A stretch of DNA of 64,000 nt, taken from NCBI RefSeq assembly GCF_025165795.1, contig NZ_JAJAGO010000011.1, forward strand, positions 1 to 64,000. The letters are read 5' to 3'. The notes below the pieces were generated by a model, which did no database searches, was not told the origin of the DNA, and was given only the letters and a program-made list of their open reading frames with translations. The translations under genes were made by a program, and so were the position numbers. Source of the stretch: Streptomyces gossypii (GTDB lineage: Bacteria > Actinomycetota > Actinomycetes > Streptomycetales > Streptomycetaceae). Below, in pieces: positions 49,769-61,390 of this stretch (positions are counted from its first letter, which is position 1; each line of letters starts with the position of its first letter).

Positions 49769-51363
49769 GAGTGGCTCTCCTTCGCCCGCAGGTGCCGTCG
49801 CAGAATCTTGCCGCTGACCGCCCGCGGCACCGCGATCACGAACTCCACCCGCCGCACCTTCTTGTACGGGGCGACCCGCTCCGCGACGTAGGCCATCACC
49901 TCTTCCGCCGTGAGCTGTTCGCCCTGCCGCAGTACGACGAACGCCTTGGGCACCTCGTTGCCGTCCTCGTCCCCGACTCCGATGACCGCCGCGTCCGCGA
50001 TCGCCTGGTGGCCCAGCAGCACGGCCTCCAGGTCGGCGGGCGCGACCTGGTAACCCTTGTACTTGATCAGTTCCTTCAACCGGTCGACGACGAACAGCCA
50101 GCCCTCCGCGTCGACGCGTCCCACGTCCCCGGTGCGCAGCCAGCCCTCGCGGTCGATCATCGCGTCGGTCTCGCCCTGGCGCCCCAGATAACCCTTCATC
50201 ACCTGCGGCCCGCGTATCCAGATCTCGCCCGCCTCGCCTGCCGCCAGATCCTCCCCGGAGCCGTCCAGTCCGACGATCCGCATCTCGGTGCCGGGCATCA
50301 GTTTGCCGACGGTCCCAGGCGGCGGGTCCATGGCGGCACGTGGCACGACATGAGTGCCGGGCGACAGTTCGGTCATCCCGTACGCCTGCATCACCGTCGG
50401 CAGCCCGAGCCGTCGTGCACAGACGGCGCCCAGTTCGGCGTCCAGCGGGGCTGCGGCGCTCACCACGTACTCGACGGACGACAGGTCGTACGCGTCGACC
50501 GCCGGGTGCTTGGCGAGGGCCAGGACGATGGGCGGGGCGACGTAGAGCGCGGTCACCCGGTACTCCTGGACGGCGCCGAGGAACTGCTCCAGTTCGAAGC
50601 GCGGCAGCACGATCACGGTGGCGCCGGTGCGCAACGGCGCGTTCATCAGCGCGGTCAGCCCGTAGATGTGGAAGAAGGGCAGTACCGCCAGCACCCGTTC
50701 ACCGGGGCCACTGGGCATCAGCGCGTGGAGCTGCGCCAGGTTGGTGGCGATGTTGCGGTGGGTGAGCATGACGCCCTTGGGGGACGCCGTGGTGCCCGAG
50801 GAGTACGGCAGCACGGCCAGGTCCGTCGCCGGATCGATGACGGGACCGGCGACCGCCGGTGCCCCGGCCACGGCCGGGGAGACGGTGCCCGGCATGTCGA
50901 GGACGGAGCGGTGCCCCACCGCCTGGTCGCAGACGAAGATCTCACTGACGCCGCCGGTGCGCTCCGCCGCCGCGCGGGCGACCTCCAGCAGCGGCGACAC
51001 AGTGACGATCCAGCGGGCCTCCGAGTCGTGCAACTGCCGGGCGAACTCCCCGGGCGTCGCCTGCGGGTGCACGGTGGTCACCGCCGCCCCGGCCAGGCTG
51101 GCCGCGTAGAACACGGCGGGATAGAGCAGGGTGTTGGGGCTGTGCAGTGCGAGTACGTCCCCCTTGTGTACCCCGGCGTCCGAGAGTCCGGCCGCGATGC
51201 GGCGGGTGAGGCCGTCGAGTTGCGCGTAGCTGAGGGTCGTACCGTCCACCGCGTCGATCAGGGCGCTGCGGTCGCCGTGCTCGGCGACGGAACGGCCCAG
51301 CACGGCCTCGTGGATGGGCAGGTCGACGAGCGGGACATCGGCGTACTCGCTGCGGAACACCAT
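49765..51363 (-). CDS. 4-coumarate:CoA ligase-like acyl-CoA synthetase
   Basis: 532 residues of the ANL superfamily: P-loop PYSSGTTASPKGVML, FFHIYGLTALM, MQAYGMTELSP, TGDVGRVDAEGWLFVVDRLKELIKYKGYQVAP and the catalytic lysine in PRAVSGKILRRHL. It activates an aromatic or branched carboxylic acid to its CoA thioester through an acyl-AMP. The S. coelicolor gene in the same context (SCO4383, from memory) was shown to be a cinnamate/4-coumarate ligase. It stands second to the hydratase in a tightly spaced operon. Confidence 0.9.
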   Translation of the reverse strand: MVFRSEYADVPLVDLPIHEAVLGRSVAEHGDRSALIDAVDGTTLSYAQLDGLTRRIAAGLSDAGVHKGDVLALHSPNTLLYPAVFYAASLAGAAVTTVHPQATPGEFARQLHDSEARWIVTVSPLLEVARAAAERTGGVSEIFVCDQAVGHRSVLDMPGTVSPAVAGAPAVAGPVIDPATDLAVLPYSSGTTASPKGVMLTHRNIATNLAQLHALMPSGPGERVLAVLPFFHIYGLTALMNAPLRTGATVIVLPRFELEQFLGAVQEYRVTALYVAPPIVLALAKHPAVDAYDLSSVEYVVSAAAPLDAELGAVCARRLGLPTVMQAYGMTELSPGTHVVPRAAMDPPPGTVGKLMPGTEMRIVGLDGSGEDLAAGEAGEIWIRGPQVMKGYLGRQGETDAMIDREGWLRTGDVGRVDAEGWLFVVDRLKELIKYKGYQVAPADLEAVLLGHQAIADAAVIGVGDEDGNEVPKAFVVLRQGEQLTAEEVMAYVAERVAPYKKVRRVEFVIAVPRAVSGKILRRHLRAKESHS

Positions 51364-51454
51364 GACGGTCCCCTTCGGGAGCGGCTCGGGATCGGAGCTG
51401 GGCGGTCGGGATCGGAGTGGGCGGTCGGGACCGGCTCGGCACCGACAAGGCTGC

Positions 51455-52645
51455 TCAGTAGGACTTGGGCAGCCCCAGGCTCTGGTGGGAGACGTAGTTG
51501 AGGATCATCTCCCGGCTGACGGGGGCGATACGGGCGACGCGGGCCGCCGTCACCATGGAGGCGAGACCGTACTCCCGGGTGAGGCCGTTGCCGCCCAGCG
51601 TGTGCACCGCCTGGTCGACGGCCCGCACGGCGGCTTCGCCCGCCGCGTACTTGGCCATGTTCGCCGCCTCTCCCGCGCCCATGTCATCGCCCGCGTCATA
51701 GAGATGGGCCGCCCTCTGGGTCATCAGACGGGCCAGCTCGATATCAATGTGTGCTTGCGCGAGCGGATGCGCAATCGCCTGGTGCGCGCCGATCGGCTGC
51801 TTCCAGACCTGGCGCGTCCGGGCGTAGTCGACCGCCTGCGCCAGTGCGTAGCGGGCCATGCCGAGGGCGAAGGCCGCGGTCATGATGCGCTCGGGGTTGA
51901 GCCCGGCGAAGAGCTGGAGCAGGCCCGCGTCCTCGTCGCCGACCAGCGCTTCGGCGGGCAGCCGTACGTCGTCCAGTACCAGCTCGAACTGCTTCTCCGG
52001 GGCTGCCAGTTCCATGTCGATCTGGCTGCGGCCGAAGCCGGGCGCGTCCCGCGGGACGATGAAGAGGCAGGGCTTCAGCTTGCCGGTCCGCGCATCCTCG
52101 GTGCGACCCACGATGAGGGTGGCCTGGGCGATGTCGACACCCGAGACGAAGACCTTGCGTCCGGTGAGCACCCAGTCCGTGCCGTCGCGGCGGGCGGTGG
52201 TGGTGATCCGGTGCGAGTTGGAACCAGCGTCCGGCTCGGTGATGCCGAAGGCCATCTTGCGGCTGCCGTCGGCGAGACCGGGCAGCCATTCGCGCTTCTG
52301 CTCCTCGGTGCCGAAGCGGGCGATGACGGTGCCGCAGATCGCGGGCGAGACCACCAGCATCAGCAACGGGCATCCTGCGACGCCCAGTTCCTCCAGCACG
52401 ATGGACAGCTCGGCGATACCGCCGCCACCTCCGCCGTACTCCTCCGGCAGATTGACGCCCAGGTAACCGGCCTTGGCCGCGTCGGCCCACAACTCGTCAG
52501 TGTGGCCTCCGGCGTCGACGACGTCCGTGAAGTACCTGCGGCCGTAGCGGCTGCCCAGCGACCGCACGGCGGCGCGCAGGGCGCGGTGCTCGTCGGTCTC
52601 CAGCAGGGCGGGAGAGGAGGGGGCGGCGGGGGTGCTGTCGGTCAT
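51455..52645 (-). CDS. Acyl-CoA dehydrogenase
   Basis: 396 residues from ATG 52645 (AAAGGGAT upstream). Motifs: LGVNLPEEYGGGGGG, FGITEPDAGSNSHRI (FAD/substrate), WVLTGRKVFVSGVDIA, and the C-terminal VDQAVHTLGGNGLTREYGL. The region between 245 and 260 contains LFAGLNPERIMTAAFALGMARYAL with a glutamate in the isovaleryl/short-chain position. It introduces an alpha,beta double bond into an acyl-CoA and passes electrons to ETF. Confidence 0.92.
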   Translation of the reverse strand: MTDSTPAAPSSPALLETDEHRALRAAVRSLGSRYGRRYFTDVVDAGGHTDELWADAAKAGYLGVNLPEEYGGGGGGIAELSIVLEELGVAGCPLLMLVVSPAICGTVIARFGTEEQKREWLPGLADGSRKMAFGITEPDAGSNSHRITTTARRDGTDWVLTGRKVFVSGVDIAQATLIVGRTEDARTGKLKPCLFIVPRDAPGFGRSQIDMELAAPEKQFELVLDDVRLPAEALVGDEDAGLLQLFAGLNPERIMTAAFALGMARYALAQAVDYARTRQVWKQPIGAHQAIAHPLAQAHIDIELARLMTQRAAHLYDAGDDMGAGEAANMAKYAAGEAAVRAVDQAVHTLGGNGLTREYGLASMVTAARVARIAPVSREMILNYVSHQSLGLPKSY

Positions 52646-52748
52646 CGGATCCCTTTCGGTGCGAAGCGGGAAGAGCCGTGCGGTGCTGTGCGGTGCCGTT
52701 CTGCGCTTGCCGTTCTGCGCTTGCCCGAGCTGTGCGGGGCTGCGCTCG

Positions 52749-54785
52749 TCAGGGGCCGGTTGCCGCCGTCTCCTGGTCGGAGACGACGACCGCCAGGACC
52801 GCGCCCACCTCGACCTGCTGCCCGACCTCGGCGTGCAGCGCATGCAGGACCCCGGCGGCGGGGGCCGTGAAACGGTGCTCCATCTTCATCGCCTCCAGCC
52901 ACAGCAGTGGCTGCCCGGCCGCGACGCGGTCGCCCGTGGCCAGCCCCTCCGCTATCCGTACGACCGTGCCGGGCATCTGGGCCAGCAGTGAGCCGGGTTC
53001 GGTGCGGGCCTGCGGGTCCGCGAAGCGGGGCAGGGCGGTGAAGGCGTACGCGCCGAGGGAGGAGTCCACCCACACCCGCACGGCGGCGTCACCCGCTGCG
53101 GCGGGCCCGGCGCCGTACGCACTGATCTCGAACTCCCGGCGCACCCCGTCGGCTTCCAGCACAACGGCCCTCTCGGTGGCGGCCAGCAGCCGCACGCCGG
53201 CGAAGTCCTCTGCGGCGAGCCCGTCCCGGGTGAGCCGGTAGGCGATCTCGTACTCCCCGCCGTCGGGTTCGGCACGGTAGCTCTTGCGCTGCGGCCGGGA
53301 GGGTACGTTCCGCCACCCGCCGAGGCGTGCGGCCACGGTCGGTGCCGCCCGCCGCGCCGCCGCGTCGGCGAGCGCGGCCGCGAGCGCGGCGAGGGCCTGC
53401 GGCCGGGCGGTCGCGGTGCCCTCGGGCACGGACGGGGGCGACGGCACCTGGGCCGGGGCAGTCAGCGCGGCGAGGTGCCGGTCGAAGAACCCCGTGTCCG
53501 GCTGGGCGTCGCCGAACTCCGGGTGCCGCAGGGAGCGTACGAGCAGCTCGCGGTTGGTGACCGGCCCGTGGATGCGGGCCCGTTCCAGCGCGCGGGCGAG
53601 CGCCCGTACGGCCTCCCGCCGGGTGGGCGCCCAGGTGATGACCTTGGCGAGCAGCGGATCGTAGTGGACGGAGATCATGTCGCCGTCCGCCACTCCGGAA
53701 TCCACCCGCACGCCGGGGGCGTCGGGGCCCACCTCCAGCCGGTGCAGCACACCCGTCTGCGGCCGCCAGTCGCGCGCCGGGTCCTCCGCGCAGAGGCGGG
53801 CCTCGACCGCGTGGCCACGCGGCAGCGGCGGTTCGGCCGCCGGAAGCGGCTCACCCTCCGCGACGCGGATCTGGAGCGCCACCAAGTCCAGCCCGTACAC
53901 GCGCTCCGTGACCGGATGCTCCACCTGGAGACGGGTGTTCATCTCCAGGAAGTACGCCCGGCCGCGCCCGTCGACAAGGAACTCGACCGTGCCCGCGCCC
54001 CGGTAGCCGACCGCGCGTGCGGCCCGCTCGGCCGCCCCGCAGAGTTCGGCGCGCAGCGCCTCGTCCAGCCCCGGCGCGGGCGCCTCCTCGATGACCTTCT
54101 GGTGGCGCCGTTGCAGCGAGCAGTCCCTCGTCCCGAGCGTCCAGACGGTGCCGTGCGCGTCGGCGAGCACCTGCACCTCGATGTGGCGCCCGCGTTCGAC
54201 GTACGGCTCCACGAAGACCTCGCCGTCTCCGAAGGCGGCGGCGGCCTCGGCCCGCGCCGCCTCGATCTGGCCCGGCAGCGCGGCGAGTTCACGTACGACG
54301 CGCATGCCGCGTCCGCCGCCGCCCGCCGCCGCCTTGACCAGCAGCGGCAGTTGCTCCTCGCGCGCCTGAGTCGCGGCCACGGACTCCAGCAGCGGGACGC
54401 CAGCTTTGGCCATCAGCTCCTTGGCGTGGGTCTTGGACGCCATCGCGTCGACCGCCTCCGGCGGCGGCCCGATCCACACCAGGCCCGCGTCCTGGACGGC
54501 ACGGGCGAAGCCGGCGTTCTCGGAGAGGAATCCGTAGCCGGGGTGGACGGCGTCCGCGCCCGTGGCCAGGGCCGCCTTGATGATCAGGTCGCCGCGCAGA
54601 TAGGTGTCCGCCGCCGCGCTGCCGGGCAGCCGGACGGATGCGTCGGCCTCCCGCACATGCGGGGCGGTCGCGTCCTCGTCGGAGTGGACGGCGAGGGTGG
54701 CGATGCCCAGCTCCCGGCAGCTGCGGAAGACTCGGCACGCGATCTCGCCCCGATTCGCGACGAGTACGGATTCGATTGCCCTCAC
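52749..54785 (-). CDS. Acyl-CoA carboxylase alpha subunit (biotin carboxylase + BCCP)
   Basis: 678 residues from GTG 54785 (GAGG upstream); ATG 54812 is an alternative. The biotin carboxylase domain has VLVANRGEIACRVFR, the ATP loop KAAAGGGGRGMRVV, and FLEMNTRLQVEHPVTE. The C-terminal BCCP domain has the biotinylation motif EAMKMEH. A linker (~450-590) matches the BT domain of methylcrotonyl-/geranyl-CoA carboxylases. It carboxylates biotin with bicarbonate and ATP for the adjacent carboxyltransferase. Confidence 0.94.
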   Translation of the reverse strand: MRAIESVLVANRGEIACRVFRSCRELGIATLAVHSDEDATAPHVREADASVRLPGSAAADTYLRGDLIIKAALATGADAVHPGYGFLSENAGFARAVQDAGLVWIGPPPEAVDAMASKTHAKELMAKAGVPLLESVAATQAREEQLPLLVKAAAGGGGRGMRVVRELAALPGQIEAARAEAAAAFGDGEVFVEPYVERGRHIEVQVLADAHGTVWTLGTRDCSLQRRHQKVIEEAPAPGLDEALRAELCGAAERAARAVGYRGAGTVEFLVDGRGRAYFLEMNTRLQVEHPVTERVYGLDLVALQIRVAEGEPLPAAEPPLPRGHAVEARLCAEDPARDWRPQTGVLHRLEVGPDAPGVRVDSGVADGDMISVHYDPLLAKVITWAPTRREAVRALARALERARIHGPVTNRELLVRSLRHPEFGDAQPDTGFFDRHLAALTAPAQVPSPPSVPEGTATARPQALAALAAALADAAARRAAPTVAARLGGWRNVPSRPQRKSYRAEPDGGEYEIAYRLTRDGLAAEDFAGVRLLAATERAVVLEADGVRREFEISAYGAGPAAAGDAAVRVWVDSSLGAYAFTALPRFADPQARTEPGSLLAQMPGTVVRIAEGLATGDRVAAGQPLLWLEAMKMEHRFTAPAAGVLHALHAEVGQQVEVGAVLAVVVSDQETAATGP

Positions 54786-54891
54786 CGCTACCTCAGTCCC
54801 CTTCACCGGCATCCCCCTCGCGTTCGCCTCTGTTCCTTCCCCGTCGGCCCGCACTCCGCTCTCACCTCCGGCGCACTCACGTCCGGCGCCC

Positions 54892-56486
54892 TCACATCCG
54901 GAAGACGCCGAAGCCACCGCGTGCCCCCTCGACGGGAGCGGTGTGGACGGCGGACAGGCACAGCCCCAGCACGGTGCGGGTGTCACGCGGATCGATCACA
55001 CCGTCGTCGTAGAGCCGCCCGGAGAGGAACATCGGCAGCGACTCCGACTCGATCTGCTCCTCGACCATCGCGCGCAGCGCCGCGTCGTTGTCCTCGTCGT
55101 AGGGCTGCCCCTTGGCCGCCGCCGATTCGCGCATCACGATGGACAGCACCCCGGCGAGCTGCTGCGGCCCCATGACCGCCGACTTCGCGCTGGGCCAGGA
55201 GAAGAGGAAGCGCGGATCGTAGGCCCGCCCGCACATGCCGTAGTGCCCGGCGCCGTAGCTGGCGCCCATCAGCACGGACAGGTGCGGCACCTTCGAGTTC
55301 GACACCGCGTTGATCATCATGGCGCCGTGTTTGATGATGCCGCCCTGCTCGTACTCCTTGCCGACCATGTAGCCGGTCGTGTTGTGGAGGAAGAGGAGCG
55401 GGATGTCGCGCTGGTTGGCGAGCTGGATGAACTGGGTGGCCTTCTGCGACTCCTCGCTGAACAGCACGCCCTGGGCGTTGGCGAGGATGCCGACCGGATA
55501 GCCGTGCAGGCTCGCCCAGCCGGTGGCCAGGCTTGCCCCGTAGAGCGGTTTGAACTCGTCGAAGTCCGAGTCGTCGACGATCCGGGCGATCACCTCGCGC
55601 GGGTCGAAGGGCACCTTCAGATCACCCGGCACGATGCCGAGCAGTTCGTCCTCGTCATGGCGCGGGGGCGCGGCGGGCAGCGGATCGGGCTGCGCCTTGC
55701 GCCAGTTGAGCCGGGCGACGACGCGGCGGGCGCGGCGCAGCGCGTCCGGCTCGTCGACGGCGAAGTAGTCGGCCAGCCCGGAGGTACGGGCGTGCATCCC
55801 GGCGCCTCCCAGCTCCTCGTCCCCGGCCTCCTCACCGGTCGCCATCTTCACCAGCGGCGGCCCGCCGAGGAACACCTTCGCCCGCTCCTTGACCATGATC
55901 ACGTGGTCGGACATGCCGGGAATGTAGGCGCCGCCCGCCGTCGAGTTGCCGAACACGACGGCCACGGTGGGGATTCCGGCCTCGGACAGGCGGGTGATGT
56001 CCTTGAAGAGTGCGCCGCCGGGGATGAAGATCTCCTTCTGGCTGGGCAGATCGGCGCCGCCGGACTCCACCAGGCTGATGCAGGGCAGCCGGTTGGCCCG
56101 CGCGATCTCGTTCGCCCGCAGCGCCTTCTTGAGCGTCCAGGGATTGCTCGCTCCGCCGCGTACGGTCGGGTCGTTGGCGGTGATCAGGCACTCCACGCCC
56201 GACACCACGCCGATCCCGGCGACCAGCGAGGCGCCCACGGTGTAGTCGCTGCCCCAGGCGGCCAGCGGGGAGAGTTCGAGGAACGGCGTGTCGGGGTCGA
56301 GCAGCAGCTCGATCCGCTCACGGGCGAGCAGCTTGCCGCGCTCTCGGTGCCGGGCGACGTACTTCTCGCCGCCCCCGGCCGTCGCCTTCGCCTGCTCCGC
56401 CTCCAGCCCGGCGAGTTTCCCGGCCATCGCGGCACGGTTGTCCGCGTATTCCTGACCCGTCGTGTCCAGCACGGAACGCAACACGG

Positions 56487-56490
<4 letters not shown>
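54892..56490 (-). CDS. Acyl-CoA carboxylase beta subunit (carboxyltransferase)
   Basis: 532 residues from GTG 56490 with GGAGGAG upstream. Carboxyltransferase motifs: FLELSPLAAWGSDYTVGASLVAGIG, LVESGGADLPSQKEIFIPGGALFKD, VVFGNSTAGGAYIPGMSDH, LFLHNTTGYMVGKEYEQGGIIKHGAMM and GASYGAGHYGMCGRAYDPRF. The YGxGHY/NTTGYMVGKEYE features are typical of methylcrotonyl- or geranyl-CoA carboxylase beta subunits rather than propionyl-CoA carboxylase. The GTG overlaps the stop of the AtuA-like gene. Confidence 0.93.
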
Positions 56491-58264
<1,774 letters not shown>

Positions 58265-58268
<4 letters not shown>

Positions 58269-59074
58269 GAGGCCGCGCCCGTGACGCTCGCGTCGCGCGG
58301 GGCCCGCCCCGCACCGGGCGGGCCCGCGAAGGCCTGGGCGATGCCGAGCCAGTGCTCGGCGTCGGCGCCCTCCGCCCGCAGGGCGGTGTCGCTGCGGTGC
58401 ATCCGCTGAGTGACCAGCCTGCAGAAGTCCAGCGCCGGTCCCGTCACGCGCTGCTCCGCGTCCTCTGGACCGTGTGCCCACAATGCGCCGTCCGGTGCCC
58501 GCAGTTCCACCCGGAAGGAGGCAACGGGCGGCTCCAGCCCACGGGCGGCATAGGCGAAGTCGCGCGTCCGCACGCCGATCCACGCCACGTGCCGCAACCG
58601 TGCCGTCGGCTCCCGGCGGACGCCCAGCGCGTCGGCGATGTCCTCACCGTGTGCCCAGGTCTCCATCAGCCGGGCGGTGGCCATCCCCGCGGCGCTCATG
58701 GGCGGCCCGTACCACGGCAGCCGACGGCCACGGGGGACCCGGGCCAGCTCCGCCAGCAGCTCTGCCCGGCCCGCCCGCCACTCGGCCAGCAGAGCGGCCA
58801 CCGGCTGCGCGGCGCCCTGCTCCGCGCCCTCGTCCACGAACGTGCCGGGTGAGGCGAGCGCGGCCTCCGCCTCCTGCCAGAACGCGGCCTCGTCCCGCAC
58901 AGCGAGCAGGGCCCGCGCGTCCGTCCAGGCCAGATGGGCGATCTGGTGCGCGATCGTCCATCCCGGAGCGGGTGTGGCCTGCCGCCACCCCTCCTCGGGC
59001 AGCTCGGCCAGGAGCGGGTCCAGACTCCCGCTCTCGGCCCGCAGATCCTCCAGCACCTCGTCCGCACCGGACAC
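58265..59074 (-). CDS. TIGR03084-family metal-binding protein (MDMPI-like)
   Basis: 269 residues from GTG 59074 with GGGAG upstream. A DinB/MDMPI four-helix fold is indicated by TIAHQIAHLAWTDARALLAV and METWAHGEDIADALG, with histidines in metal-ligand positions. TIGR03084 proteins occur in actinobacteria next to acyl-CoA and AtuA genes and have no assigned reaction; a mycothiol- or metal-dependent isomerisation is possible. It is the first gene of the leftward operon, so its upstream region carries the operon promoter. Confidence 0.88.
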
Positions 59075-59403
59075 GTCGAACTCCCGCCACTCGGTCAGCC
59101 GTTCCGGACCACGTCAGCCGTTCCGGCGTAGAGCGTGGCAGCACCCACAGAAACAATCAAGCACGCCTGCATGATTTTTTCCGGGAGCCTGCGGACCGCG
59201 TGGAGCGCGGGACCGGCCCCGAGGAGTCGTGGGGAAGTCCCCCTCCCCCACGACTCCGACGATCATCCGAGCAGTCTGCCCGGCATCGCCCTCTCGAGGC
59301 CCCGCGCCGCCGCGTTTCCTCGCATGACGCGGCCCGCCCCGTCACAGCCCCCGGCGGGACGGGGCAGGGCGGGGCGGGGCGGGGCGGAAAGGTTCCCCCG
59401 GCC
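59075..59403. other. Intergenic region: operon promoter, hairpin and G-rich repeats
   Basis: 329 bases without a gene. A perfect 12-bp hairpin lies at 59223-59234/59246-59257, probably the terminator of the leftward lipoprotein gene. Bases 59361-59387 are consecutive GGGGC units (G-quadruplex-prone). The promoter of the catabolic operon should lie around 59080-59170. Confidence 0.6.
59223..59257 (-). terminator. Hairpin downstream of the lipoprotein gene
   Basis: GGAGTCGTGGGG (59223-59234) pairs perfectly with 59246-59257; the loop has 11 bases. Confidence 0.65.
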
Positions 59404-60015
59404 TCAGCTGATGGTCAGGCTCGTGAACCGGATCGTGACGGTCTCGGCGCGGTCAGCGCCGGCCGAGGTATCGACCTTGATGACCGTGGGGTTCTGCATG
59501 GTGTACTGCTTGACCGCCGAGTCCTGGTAGTCGAGCAGCACGATGGAGGCGGTCGCGGGCTGGATCCTTCCATTGACCAGCCCGGTGAACTGCGCGGAAT
59601 GGGTGGTGCCACGGACGACGGTCACCGTCCCGCCGCTCTGCTGGCCCGGGATGAGCTTGCGACCGGGCGTCCCCTGCTGCTGGTGCTGCTGCTGCGTGGA
59701 CTGCTCCTGGTTCAGGCCCGAGACCTCCTTGAGGTACTCGACGCGCGCGCCCTCGATGTTCAGTGCGAAGTTGTGGGCGGTGAGCGAGTCGCCCGGCTGG
59801 AGGCCCCCCTCGGCCTTGGACCTCAGCTTCGAACCGCTCTTCGCCCCGGCGTCGGAGGAGCCGGCGCCCGAGTGACTCTTCTGGGACGAACTGCTGCTCG
59901 AGGAGTCGGTGTCCGAGGAGCCGGACCCGCACGCGGTCAGCAGGCCCAGGGACAGTAGGGCCGCCGTGACCGCTCCGGCCATGCGGCGGCGGCTGGAGCT
60001 GGTGGATCGGGCCAT
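59404..60015 (-). CDS. Lipoprotein with a phage-tail-tube-like (gp19) domain
   Basis: 203 residues from ATG 60015 after GGGAG. A lipoprotein signal with RRR and lipobox LTAC (Cys29) is followed by a Ser-rich, then Gly/Lys-rich linker (30-72). Residues ~79-203 follow the pattern of T4 gp19/contractile-injection tail-tube proteins: NFALNIEG, LKEVSGLNQEQ, RKLIPG, TVTVVRGTT, IVLLDYQDSAVKQYTMQNPTVIKV and TVTIRFTSLTIS. A tube protein would assemble rings in the cytoplasm; here it would be anchored outside the membrane. No sheath, baseplate or AAA gene is nearby. The resemblance is by eye. QQQHQQQ interrupts the domain loop. Confidence 0.7.
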   Translation of the reverse strand: MARSTSSSRRRMAGAVTAALLSLGLLTACGSGSSDTDSSSSSSSQKSHSGAGSSDAGAKSGSKLRSKAEGGLQPGDSLTAHNFALNIEGARVEYLKEVSGLNQEQSTQQQHQQQGTPGRKLIPGQQSGGTVTVVRGTTHSAQFTGLVNGRIQPATASIVLLDYQDSAVKQYTMQNPTVIKVDTSAGADRAETVTIRFTSLTIS

Positions 60016-60298
60016 TACGAGTCTCCCTGGGCCGTCGGAGGTTCCCTGCCGGGGCGTCTTCGGCACTCGCAGCCCGGCGTGACACCTCCGACACTCGCAA
60101 TCCGGTGTGCTGTTACCGCCTTGGCCGTGTCACGCCCCCGTCACAGCCACTGTGGGCCCACGGCCCGGCAGGTCCGTGTGCGCGGGAGGAACGGTGTGCG
60201 CGGCACCGGCACCGGCACCGCGCGGCTTTCACCACGTGTCCGGATGTGACAGTTAGCCGTCATTGCGGTCATGGGGTGGCGGTGGCGAGAATTGCCTC

Positions 60299-61291
60299 AT
60301 GCCCCGTTCGCACCGTGTCGTCATCGCGGTCTTCCCCGATGTCGACCTCCTCGACGTCACCGGCCCGGCCGAGGTCTTCTCGCTGGCCAACCGGGAGACC
60401 TCGGGCCGCGCCCGCTATGAGGTCCATCTCGCCGGGCCGTCCGCCGGCGAGGTGCGGACGTCGGCGGGTGTGCGGCTGCTGGCCGATCTGTCCTTCGACG
60501 AGGTCAGCGGGCCGGTGGACACCCTGCTGGTGCCCGGCGCGGTCGACTGGACCGCCGAGGGGCCCGTGGCCCGGCTCGACGCCGGTGTCGTGGCCTGGGT
60601 GAAGGAGACCGCCGCGCAGGCCGGCCGGGTGGCCTCGGTGTGCGTCGGTGCGCACGTACTGGCGGCGGCCGGGCTGCTCGACGGAAAGACGGCGACCACG
60701 CACTGGTCGACCGCCGCCCAGCTCACCGCGGAACATCCGGCTGTCACGGTCGACCCCGATCCGATCTTCGTCCGCACCGACCGCGGCCGGCTGTGGACGG
60801 GCGCCGGGATCAGCGCCTGCCTGGACCTCGCGCTCGCCCTGGTGGCCGAGGATCTGGGCGAGGAGGCCGCGCTTGCCGTGGCCCGGCAGCTGGTGATGTA
60901 TCTGAAGCGGCAGGGCGGTCAGAGCCAGTTCTCCGTGCCGCTCAGCAGACCCGCATCAGCCCGCCGGGACATCGACGAGCTGCGGCTCTGGATCGCGGAC
61001 CATCTCGATCAGGACCTGTCCGCGGAAGTGCTGGCGGCCCGGATGTGCCTGAGCGAGCGGCATTTCGCCCGCGTCTTCAAGCAGGAGACCGGTACCAGTC
61101 CTGCCGCCTATGTCGAAGCCGCCCGGGTCGAGGTGGCCCGGCGCCTGCTGGAGACGACCGACTGCCCGCTCGACCAGGTCGCGGACGTGGCCGGGCTCGG
61201 CTCGGCGGAGACCCTGCACCGGGCGCTCAAGCGCCAGCTCGCCACCACCCCCGCCGCCTACCGACGCCGTTTCCGCACGCAGGCCGCCTGA
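60299..61291 (+). CDS. GlxA-type regulator: DJ-1/PfpI domain plus AraC HTH (copy 3)
   Basis: 330 residues from ATG 60299. DJ-1/PfpI part: VVIAVFPDVDLLDVTGPAEVFSLAN and VASVCVGAHVLAAAGLLDGKTATTHW (cysteine elbow). The AraC part lies at ~225-325 (LAARMCLSERHFARVFKQETGTSPAAYVE and LDQVADVAGLGSAETLHRAL). It belongs to the same family as the regulators at 18357 and 21544 but is more distant. The isochorismatase-like gene follows 99 bases downstream on the same strand, a frequent pairing for GlxA-type regulators, and is the likely target. Confidence 0.9.
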   Translation: MPRSHRVVIAVFPDVDLLDVTGPAEVFSLANRETSGRARYEVHLAGPSAGEVRTSAGVRLLADLSFDEVSGPVDTLLVPGAVDWTAEGPVARLDAGVVAWVKETAAQAGRVASVCVGAHVLAAAGLLDGKTATTHWSTAAQLTAEHPAVTVDPDPIFVRTDRGRLWTGAGISACLDLALALVAEDLGEEAALAVARQLVMYLKRQGGQSQFSVPLSRPASARRDIDELRLWIADHLDQDLSAEVLAARMCLSERHFARVFKQETGTSPAAYVEAARVEVARRLLETTDCPLDQVADVAGLGSAETLHRALKRQLATTPAAYRRRFRTQAA

Positions 61292-61390
61292 GCTTCTCCC
61301 GACAGCTGAGCCTCTCCACCCCAGCGTTCCCCCGTACGCGGGCACGGCGGGCAGCTCCGTCATGCTCGGTCTCCCCATGAAAGGCACACC

